The notes beneath the pieces were generated by a model, which did not search any database, was not told the origin of the DNA, and saw only the letters and a list, made by a program, of their open reading frames with translations. This document shows, piece by piece, positions 1 to 4,547 of a stretch of DNA of 5,079 nucleotides. Made by a program: the position numbers and the translations under genes. This stretch comes from Candidatus Solibacter sp. (lineage in GTDB: Bacteria; Acidobacteriota; Terriglobia; Bryobacterales; Bryobacteraceae): contig JADGNT010000451.1 of NCBI GenBank assembly GCA_017883345.1, positions 1 to 5,079 on the forward strand. Direction: 5' to 3'. Positions within the stretch are counted from its first letter, which is position 1, and every line of letters begins with the position of its first letter.

Positions 1-1
1 G

Positions 2-112
2 GCGTTCCTCGCGATCGCGCAGGGCAACCCTCCCAAGAAGGCGACCGTGAAGATCCTGGAGTACAAGGAGATGGAGCCCTTCTTCGTCAACGGCGAGAGC
101 GACGAGCCTTGA
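2..112 (+). CDS. C-terminal end of an unidentified protein (partial)
   Basis: Reading from base 2 gives 36 open codons ending in TGA at 110-112; the start lies left of the window. The visible tail is hydrophilic and acidic, contains the stretch EYKEMEPFFVNGESDEP, and has codons rich in G or C at third positions, as expected for a real gene in this genome. The neighbouring non-coding stretch lacks this pattern. I do not recognise the family: there is no catalytic motif, membrane segment or repeat in so short a piece. It lies on the same strand as arfB, but the 262-bp gap makes an operon unlikely. I am fairly confident that it is coding and have no view on its function. Confidence 0.65.
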   Translation, partial: AFLAIAQGNPPKKATVKILEYKEMEPFFVNGESDEP

Positions 113-114
113 GC

Positions 115-128
115 AGCAGCAAGCTGCT
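115..128 (+). terminator. Weak stem-loop just after the first gene
   Basis: AGCAGC (115-120) pairs perfectly with GCTGCT (123-128) around a two-base AA loop, starting 3 bases after the TGA of the upstream gene. The position suits a 3' end structure. However, the loop is very tight and no run of T follows (the next bases are TGTGGTGG), so it is not a standard intrinsic terminator. It may be chance CAG-type repetition. Confidence 0.25.
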
Positions 129-347
129 TGTGGTGGATTGAAGCGCTGTGGTGTTTGGGTTGTTTGGATAATGTTTTGCGTTTGTATTGTTCTGCAGTGG
201 TGCATGGTTAAACTGGGCCCTGCGACTTGCTCAGCAAGCGCAGGAGTCGATTCGTCGGGTTGCGAATCAGCTGGCGCCTTGTCGTTCTCCGCGGCCCGCG
301 CAGGCCGCTCACCACTATTCTCTTCGCGTGCTGCAGCACCATTACGG

Positions 348-372
348 GCTATTCTGGAAATAGCGAAATAGC
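348..372 (+). repeat. Inverted repeat plus 8-bp tandem repeat in the arfB leader
   Basis: GCTATT (348-353) is the reverse complement of AATAGC at 359-364 and again of AATAGC at 367-372. The two copies arise because GAAATAGC is tandemly duplicated (357-364 and 365-372). The transcript could thus form either of two mutually exclusive hairpins, with loops of 5 or 13 bases. The only ribosome-binding-like sequence, GGAAA at 356-360, lies between the arms and overlaps the first AATAGC. The second arm ends two bases before the TTG start of arfB. The repeats are seen directly; a role in translation control is inference. Confidence 0.4.
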
Positions 373-374
373 AT

Positions 375-779
375 TTGCCTATATTCATCCCAGATTCCGA
401 ACTGACAATGACCTTTGTTCGCGCTTCCGGTCCTGGCGGCCAGAACGTCAACAAAGTCTCCACCGCCGTCCAACTGCGCTTCGATGTCGACCAATCTCGC
501 TTGCTTCGCGACGACGTACGGCAGCGCCTCCTGGCGTTAGCCGGCAATCGCGTCACGCAAGAAGGCGTGTTGATCATCACGTCCCGCGCGCACCGTACGC
601 AGGAGGCCAATCGAGCCGAGGCCCGGGCGAGACTCGACGAACTGATCGCCCGCGCTCAAGTCGTACCGAAAACCCGCCGGCCAAGCCGGCCCACGCTCGG
701 CTCCAAGGTCCGTCGGCTCACGGCAAAATCGCAACGATCCTCCTCCAAGAAGCTGCGCGGCCGGACAAACGACGACTGA
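375..779 (+). CDS. arfB: Alternative ribosome-rescue factor ArfB (peptidyl-tRNA hydrolase, release-factor-like)
   Basis: The 134-residue product releases nascent chains from ribosomes stalled on mRNA lacking a stop codon. The GGQ loop hydrolyses peptidyl-tRNA, and the basic tail senses the empty mRNA channel. Visible features: the N-terminal IPDSEL segment (5-10), which matches the start of the domain in E. coli ArfB/YaeJ; RASGPGGQNVNKVST (16-30) with GGQ at 21-23; and a Lys/Arg-rich tail (about 99-130) with RRPSRPT (101-107) and KSQRSSSKKLRGR (118-130), the family's tail pattern. Length fits the roughly 140-residue family, and full release factors are far longer. TTG at 375 is chosen because an in-frame TAG lies at 369-371, while the first ATG (408) would remove the conserved IPDSEL segment. 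The ribosome binding site is weak (GGAAA, 14 bases upstream). The gene stands alone, convergent with the carboxylesterase. The family call is secure; the exact start less so. Confidence 0.95.
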   Translation: MPIFIPDSELTMTFVRASGPGGQNVNKVSTAVQLRFDVDQSRLLRDDVRQRLLALAGNRVTQEGVLIITSRAHRTQEANRAEARARLDELIARAQVVPKTRRPSRPTLGSKVRRLTAKSQRSSSKKLRGRTNDD

Positions 780-1064
780 GCTGGCTCATCCGTTCTCGCA
801 ATGCTCTTCTGAGGCTATCCGGAAGGCCGCCGCAGTTGCCCGCTTCCGGGATGCGGACTATCTGGAAAATGAGCTACGAGGATGACTCCTGGAAAATCCC
901 AGAATGCGTCCTAATAGAAGCGGATGGCCGGCCAACGGGACGTTGAGGTCCGCCGGCGGACCTTGCCGCTCAACTACCTTTGCGTGTGTTTCGCGGGCAA
1001 TGTCTCCCACCCGGCCAAAGTACGAGACGGCGACGTTACGTCAAGTTGATTGGCGTGAGCGGCG

Positions 1065-1090
1065 GTTCGTGCAGCCAGTTCGTACAGCCA
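1065..1090. repeat. Two-copy 13-bp tandem repeat
   Basis: GTTCGTGCAGCCA (1065-1077) is followed directly by GTTCGTACAGCCA (1078-1090), differing at one base, and then by GCCAGCC, which continues the last unit's ending. It lies in DNA without a gene. This looks like a slippage duplication. With only two copies it is not a minisatellite array or a CRISPR. Confidence 0.6.
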
Positions 1091-1225
1091 GCCAGCCGCT
1101 GCGTGAACAGCACAGCCAACCTTTCTCCGAGTGGCGCGTTATCTGCCCGGAGCGGCCGATTCCTGGTGCAAGGGCATTTCGCGACCAGCTATCTTGAACG
1201 CGGTCACGGCCAACACCCCGCGCTC

Positions 1226-1244
1226 GCCATCGTCACGCGATGGC
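1226..1244 (-). terminator. Stem-loop downstream of the carboxylesterase gene
   Basis: GCCATCG (1226-1232) and CGATGGC (1238-1244) form a perfect 7-bp stem around a 5-base loop, 61 bases beyond the stop codon of the minus-strand carboxylesterase. On the minus strand the stem is followed by GAGCGCGG with no T run, so it is at best a 3'-end stabilising or Rho-assisted structure. On the plus strand the stem is followed by TTTATAG, a short T-rich stretch that could serve transcripts arriving from arfB. Either role is possible. Confidence 0.35.
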
Positions 1245-1305
1245 TTTATAGAGTAGGGGCATAAGAATGGCGCCGCAACGTTCAACACCCAGCGTAGACA
1301 GTGTG

Positions 1306-2988
1306 TCAGGCCAGCAATAGCTTGCGCACTTCACCTTCCGGATCATCGGTAATCCGGCAGTTGTTATCGAATACCATCGTCTGGCCCCGCGCCGGCTCGA
1401 ACGGCTCCCACCGCAAGCCGGGCTGGCTTGGATTGGCTGTCCGGGCGAAGTTGGCCCAGGCCGTTGCCATCTTCTTCGCCAGTGCCTGAGCTTCGGGCCC
1501 GTTGCCGGTCCCCTGCTCCGCGCGCTTGGTATTGTCGAAGCAAAAAGCCAGCTCCGCCGTGTGCCAAGCGCCTGCATCTTCCAGCATCGGCGACTGCCAG
1601 GTGAAGTACCACGTGTAGGCGGGCGCGCCCTTCTGGTTGTACTTCATGGTGGCCATGCGGGTGACGTTGTTGCGCATGTTGAGGCCGTTCAATCCGCTGC
1701 CGCCGCACATATAGGACAGCGTACGGATGCTCTTCTCCGGATGCGCCTTCTTCAGCCCCGTCGCCAACGCCTTGGCCTTGGCCTCGCCGTAATTCCTCGT
1801 CAGGGTGGCCAGCCACTCGGCTTCCGTTGGGCGGGAAAGCATCGAGTTCCCTTCCTCGCTCACCGAGCCGAACAACAGCGGCACTTTCTTCGAAAGCTCC
1901 GGCGCGGCATCGAAGAAGGACCGCATGGTAATGAGGCGGCCGTCGACGGTCGGCCCCGGACCGACCCGCGGTTTGGCTGTCCCTGGCGCCGGGGTGGGTC
2001 CTCCGACACCCACCGGTGGGTTCATCCTGGCCCCAACGGCATTGCTGATCTCATTCAACTTAGCCCAATCGATTTTTTGGAGTGCGGCGATGTCCTTGAC
2101 GCCGAGTTCGGCGATCACCTGTTTGGCGTACTCTCTGGACTCCTCGGCGCCGGGAGGATTCCCACCCCCGCCCGACTGCGCCGACGCGCGGTGGATCAAT
2201 CCCTCTGCTGAGGGCATCCCGAGCAGAGTGGTCACCTTGGAGCCCCCTCCCGACTGGCCATAAATCATGACGCAACCCGGATCGCCGCCGAAATTGGCGA
2301 TGTTGTCCCGAACCCAGCGAAGCGCCGCCACCAGGTCCATCATCCCGACGTTCACCGAATCGGCATATGCCGGCCCGCCGATAGGGGACACGTCGAGGAA
2401 TCCGAGAGCGTTGAGACGGTGATTGACCGTCACCGACACGACATCGTGATGCCGGGCCATCTGCGCACCGTCCTGGGAAGCGAGTTCATAGGCCGAACCG
2501 AAGGTGAAGCCGCCGCCATGGATGTAGAACATCACCGGGCGCTTGCCGGTCAGGCTAGGCGTCCAGATGTTCACCTTGAGCATGTCCTCGCTCTGCCAGC
2601 CGTCGTTCCACTGCTGAAGGAACGTCTGTTCGCTAGACCAGTTGTGCAGGCGTTGCGGGCAATTGGCGCCATAAGTAAGGGCCGGGTACTCGCCGTCCCA
2701 CGGCGCGGGCGGCTTGGCTGGGAGCCACCGGTTCTCGCCCCCTGTATTGGCGCCATAGGGGACGCCTTTGAAGGTCAGCACGCCGTCCTCAACATAGCCG
2801 CGGACCTTCCCGTATTGCGTCTTCGCAACGGCCGATCGCGGCGTAGTGCAACTCGCCCCCGCCGCCGTGACCGTTGCCACGTCCGAACTGGACGCCGTTG
2901 CGGCCACCGCCGCCACACCTGCTGTGGCCGACAGAAGCGCCTGGCGACGACTGAATCCAAGACTGTTTTCCGAATCCGACTTAGACAT
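1306..2988 (-). CDS. Type B carboxylesterase, Tat-exported
   Basis: The 560-residue product is an alpha/beta-hydrolase that cleaves carboxylic esters, probably in the periplasm or outside the cell. Residues 12-35 hold a twin-arginine signal (FSRRQALL, then an Ala-rich hydrophobic stretch). The mature part follows the family order: FKGVPYGAN (73-81), GANCPQ (107-112), oxyanion-hole HGGG (157-160), FGGDPG then nucleophile elbow GQSGG with Ser246, acid Glu379 in SVSEEGN, and likely His476 in AWHTAEL before FCFDN. All three triad residues are thus present. A Pro/Gly-rich insert (about 323-343) precedes PTVDG. ATG at 2988 is preferred because AGAGGAG lies 5 bases upstream; a GTG at 3018 would add ten residues ahead of the Tat signal and lacks such a site. 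The gene follows the CE1 esterase by 96 bases, suggesting one transcript. Substrate is not deducible; acetyl or feruloyl esters of hemicellulose fit the context. Confidence 0.93.
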   Translation of the reverse strand: MSKSDSENSLGFSRRQALLSATAGVAAVAATASSSDVATVTAAGASCTTPRSAVAKTQYGKVRGYVEDGVLTFKGVPYGANTGGENRWLPAKPPAPWDGEYPALTYGANCPQRLHNWSSEQTFLQQWNDGWQSEDMLKVNIWTPSLTGKRPVMFYIHGGGFTFGSAYELASQDGAQMARHHDVVSVTVNHRLNALGFLDVSPIGGPAYADSVNVGMMDLVAALRWVRDNIANFGGDPGCVMIYGQSGGGSKVTTLLGMPSAEGLIHRASAQSGGGGNPPGAEESREYAKQVIAELGVKDIAALQKIDWAKLNEISNAVGARMNPPVGVGGPTPAPGTAKPRVGPGPTVDGRLITMRSFFDAAPELSKKVPLLFGSVSEEGNSMLSRPTEAEWLATLTRNYGEAKAKALATGLKKAHPEKSIRTLSYMCGGSGLNGLNMRNNVTRMATMKYNQKGAPAYTWYFTWQSPMLEDAGAWHTAELAFCFDNTKRAEQGTGNGPEAQALAKKMATAWANFARTANPSQPGLRWEPFEPARGQTMVFDNNCRITDDPEGEVRKLLLA

Positions 2989-2993
2989 CTTGA

Positions 2994-3000
2994 CTCCTCT
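2994..3000 (-). promoter_or_regulatory. Ribosome binding site deciding the carboxylesterase start
   Basis: On the minus strand AGAGGAG (2994-3000) lies 5 bases before ATG at 2988. This is close to the ideal Shine-Dalgarno and spacing, and it is the reason for preferring this start over the in-frame GTG at 3018. Confidence 0.8.
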
Positions 3001-3007
3001 CAGGGCA

Positions 3008-3057
3008 GCCGGCTCCACAGCCGAGGGTCGCCGTGGCGACCGGTGAGACCAGCCGGC
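3008..3057 (-). promoter_or_regulatory. Nested stem-loop between the two esterase genes
   Basis: The outer arms GCCGGCT (3008-3014) and AGCCGGC (3051-3057) are perfect reverse complements. Inside them GGTCGCC (3026-3032) and GGCGACC (3035-3041) form a second perfect inverted repeat separated by two bases. In the minus-strand transcript the structure sits 27 bases after the CE1 stop codon and ends 7 bases before the carboxylesterase ribosome binding site. It may protect the upstream message from 3' decay, or set the ratio of the two products. No T run follows, so simple intrinsic termination is unlikely. The pairing is seen directly; the function is inferred. Confidence 0.55.
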
Positions 3058-3084
3058 GGCAGCTATTGAAAGCCCACCGGAATT

Positions 3085-4317
3085 CTACTTGAACAGCAGC
3101 GGCGCGAATTCACGCAGGCAACGGCGCCACGTCAAAAACTCGTGAGCGGTGCGGGGGGATTCGTAGAAGAACGCGTTGATCCCGGCGTTCTTCAGTTCTT
3201 CCACAGCGGCCTTGCTCGGAGCGCTGTTTTCCAGTTGTCCATTGCCGAAGAACACCGCCTTGACCTGCTTTTTGAAGGCGGCCGGATCCTTGATCTCCGC
3301 GAGAGGAATGTTGCCGCCGCTGAACAGGCCGATGTAGGCAAACTTGTCCAGGTTGGCCATGGCCGTGGTATGGGTCTGCATACCGCCCATCGACAGTCCA
3401 GCCATGGCGCGGTTCGCGGCGCCAGGAAGCGCGCGGTAGGTCTTTTCGATCATGGGGATCAGGTCGGTCAGCATCATTTCGCTGAAAGCCGAATTGCTCA
3501 GCATTCCACGTCCGCCTCTACCGGCGGCACCTTGCCCCGCGGGAGCGCCGCCGGGGGCGCCGGGTCCACGTCCTGGTCCGGCTGCGCCGCCCCTGGCCGC
3601 AGGCGGAGGCGCCGGGTGATCGCTCGGATCGGGCACCAGGCCTCTGCCGGCGAAAATCGTCGCGCTGTCACCGGGCTTGACCGCGTTGAGGTTGTCTATG
3701 ACGATGATCATCGGCTTGGCCTTCTTGTCCGCGATCAGATTGTCCATGATGTAGTCGACGCGTCCCTGGTTGAACCAAGCCGTCTCGTCTTCTCCCCAGC
3801 CGTGCAGCAGGTAGAACACGGGATACTTGTTCTTTCCGCCGTCGTATCCCGGCGGCGTATAGACGAAGCACCGGCGCCACTTGCCGGTGACTTTCGAGAA
3901 ATACCACTGTTCACTGACACGGCCGCGAGGAACTTCCTTCGGCTGATAAAACTCCTGGTCCGGCGCGGGAATCTCAATTCCGGCGTTCCACCATCCAGAG
4001 CCGAAGTAGGTGCGCGTGGCCGGATCCGCCACGGTAGCGCCGTCGATATTCACGCCGTAGTAGTGAAAACCTTCCACTGCCGGCTGCGCGGTCGTGCCGC
4101 TCCAGACGTCATCGGGTCCCTTCGTCAAGTTCAAATTCCCGACGCGCACAGACTGTGCATTCGACGCGATCACGCGGTACATGACGCGGTTGTCCGGAAA
4201 TATGCACGGGTACTTGGCCTCGGGAACGTTCAACGGGTTAGGCTTACAGTCGGCAGGCGCCTGACCCCAGCACAGCCCTGCGGCGCACAGCGCCAACACT
4301 ACAGGCGTCGGTTTCAT
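3085..4317 (-). CDS. Secreted CE1 / esterase-D-like enzyme (probable feruloyl or acetyl-xylan esterase)
   Basis: The 410-residue product is an alpha/beta-hydrolase likely to remove acyl groups (ferulate or acetate) from plant polysaccharide outside the cytoplasm. Residues 1-20 form a Sec signal peptide with likely cleavage near CWGQA|PA. Residues about 35-125 resemble the Ig-like N-terminal module of enterochelin-esterase/CE1 proteins. The catalytic domain starts near 130: FVYTPPGYDG (151-160), YLLHGWGEDETAW (169-181), nucleophile elbow GLSMGG with Ser309, and His392 in TAHEFLTWRR, followed by LREFAPLLF. The acid position appears to be Glu363. Residues 233-271 are a Gly/Pro/Ala/Arg-rich insert, probably disordered. 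The ATG has AGGAAG 5 bases upstream and a promoter just beyond. It follows the GH51 gene by 230 bases and precedes the carboxylesterase by 96. The fold and family are firm; the substrate is inferred from context. Confidence 0.9.
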   Translation of the reverse strand: MKPTPVVLALCAAGLCWGQAPADCKPNPLNVPEAKYPCIFPDNRVMYRVIASNAQSVRVGNLNLTKGPDDVWSGTTAQPAVEGFHYYGVNIDGATVADPATRTYFGSGWWNAGIEIPAPDQEFYQPKEVPRGRVSEQWYFSKVTGKWRRCFVYTPPGYDGGKNKYPVFYLLHGWGEDETAWFNQGRVDYIMDNLIADKKAKPMIIVIDNLNAVKPGDSATIFAGRGLVPDPSDHPAPPPAARGGAAGPGRGPGAPGGAPAGQGAAGRGGRGMLSNSAFSEMMLTDLIPMIEKTYRALPGAANRAMAGLSMGGMQTHTTAMANLDKFAYIGLFSGGNIPLAEIKDPAAFKKQVKAVFFGNGQLENSAPSKAAVEELKNAGINAFFYESPRTAHEFLTWRRCLREFAPLLFK

Positions 4318-4322
4318 CAGTT

Positions 4323-4328
4323 CTTCCT
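4323..4328 (-). promoter_or_regulatory. Ribosome binding site of the CE1 esterase
   Basis: AGGAAG on the minus strand (4323-4328) lies 5 bases before the ATG at 4317-4315, fixing the start that also gives a clean signal peptide. Confidence 0.75.
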
Positions 4329-4338
4329 TTACACTTCA

Positions 4339-4352
4339 GGTGTAGCTGTACC
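4339..4352 (-). promoter_or_regulatory. Imperfect dyad over the -10 region
   Basis: GGTGTAGCTGTACC is a 14-bp dyad with 10 of 14 positions symmetric (GGT..AGCT..ACC), covering the proposed -10 box. Just downstream, ACACTTCAGGTGT (4331-4343) is a second near-palindrome at the expected transcription start. Either could be a repressor site, but short imperfect dyads also occur by chance. Confidence 0.25.
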
Positions 4353-4373
4353 ATACGGACGCAGGCCTGTCAA
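4345..4373 (-). promoter_or_regulatory. Sigma70-type promoter for the two esterase genes
   Basis: On the minus strand a perfect -35 box TTGACA (4368-4373) is followed by a 17-base spacer and TACAGC (4345-4350) as the -10, which is only 3 of 6 to consensus. It is helped by an extended TG one base upstream of the hexamer. The start of transcription would fall near 4338, giving a leader of about 21 bases that contains the ribosome binding site. This promoter would drive the CE1 esterase and, 96 bases after it, the carboxylesterase, independently of the GH51 gene. Confidence 0.6.
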
Positions 4374-4383
4374 TCCGGGATTG
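4371..4383 (-). promoter_or_regulatory. Perfect palindrome overlapping the -35 box (operator candidate)
   Basis: CAATCC (4371-4376), one central base, then GGATTG (4378-4383) form a perfect 13-bp dyad. Its end supplies the TTG of the -35 hexamer. A dimeric regulator bound here would cover the -35 from the upstream side. The dyad is seen directly; the regulator is unknown. Confidence 0.45.
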
Positions 4384-4503
4384 CGAAAGCGCATACATCG
4401 GGCAAATCGAGCCTCTTACGTGAGCTGGATGCGACGCTCGGCCAGTTTTTCTGGGGGGCGCTTTCAGAGGGTGTGACCCCGAGCGGGTTGTGGTCGTGCA
4501 CAG

Positions 4504-4519
4504 GGCCGTTCTGCCGGCC
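4504..4519 (-). terminator. GC-rich hairpin after the GH51 gene
   Basis: GGCCG (4504-4508) pairs with CGGCC (4515-4519) around a 6-base loop, 28 bases beyond the GH51 stop codon. No T run follows on the minus strand, so it is a weak terminator candidate. If it does end transcription, the esterases depend on their own promoter at 4345-4373. Confidence 0.3.
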
Positions 4520-4547
4520 ATCTTGCTTTGTGAACTTCGCCTTCCCG

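Larger units (their letters stand above)
113..374. other. Non-coding gap between the first gene and arfB
   Basis: I see no gene here. About 130-210 is strikingly G/T-rich and poor in C on the plus strand, unlike the rest of the window, and from about 215 the composition returns to GC-rich. GATAAT at 167-172 resembles a -10 box, but there is no good -35 at the right distance, so I do not call a promoter. All three plus frames are open across much of 227-360. None has a good start with a ribosome binding site or a convincing protein pattern. The frame ending at TAG 361-363 has a somewhat protein-like tail (LRVLQHHYGLFWK) but no usable start. The last 27 bases hold the repeat structure listed separately. 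Confidence 0.5.
780..1305. other. Gap between convergent genes, no convincing gene
   Basis: These 526 bases separate the 3' ends of arfB (plus) and the carboxylesterase (minus). No frame gives a full-length protein with a plausible start and ribosome binding site. Short protein-like pieces appear near the arfB side. In one frame AVARFRDADYLENELRG precedes a TGA at 883-885, and in the next frame YEDDSWKIPECVLIEADG runs to a stop at 944-946. Together they could be a frameshifted remnant of one gene, but I recognise no family. From 950 to 1200 the open frames (for example 904-1197 and 980-1264) give Arg/Ser/Pro-rich sequence typical of random reading of GC-rich DNA. A tandem 13-mer and a hairpin here are listed separately. 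Confidence 0.5.

Noticed and set aside
173..363. Frame with the protein-like ending LRVLQHHYGLFWK
   Set aside because: It has no plausible start after the stop at 170-172, no strong G/C preference at third codon positions and no family I recognise. A short gene remnant cannot be excluded.
138..371. 77-codon frame ending three bases before arfB, a possible leader peptide
   Set aside because: It starts at a TTG without a ribosome binding site. The product is an odd Cys/Trp/Val-rich stretch produced by the G/T-rich tract, followed by Ala/Ser-rich sequence.
227..946. 239-codon plus-strand open frame covering arfB
   Set aside because: It overlaps arfB almost entirely in another frame, and its product is Arg/Pro/Ser-rich with no family pattern. 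Only its last codons are mentioned, as a possible remnant.
1561..2211. Plus-strand open frames opposite the carboxylesterase (also 1805-2263 and 2419-3069)
   Set aside because: All are antisense to a well-supported 560-residue enzyme and give low-complexity, motif-free products.
3018..3018. GTG at 3018 as the start of the carboxylesterase
   Set aside because: It would place ten extra residues before the Tat signal and lacks a ribosome binding site, whereas ATG 2988 has AGAGGAG at ideal spacing.
3142..4476. Long plus-strand open frame (444 codons) opposite the CE1 esterase
   Set aside because: It lies antisense to a gene with clear signal peptide and catalytic motifs. Its product is Arg/Val-rich with no recognisable domain, as expected from GC-rich antisense reading.
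4469..4479. GGGT-GTG-ACCC mini-palindrome resembling some REP-type motifs
   Set aside because: The stem is only 4 bp and occurs once in the window, so there is no evidence of a repeat family.
4370..4545. Minus-strand open stretch in the gap between GH51 and CE1 genes, and the 61-codon frame 4336-4521
   Set aside because: Neither has a start with a ribosome binding site, and they run across the promoter. The products have no recognisable domain.
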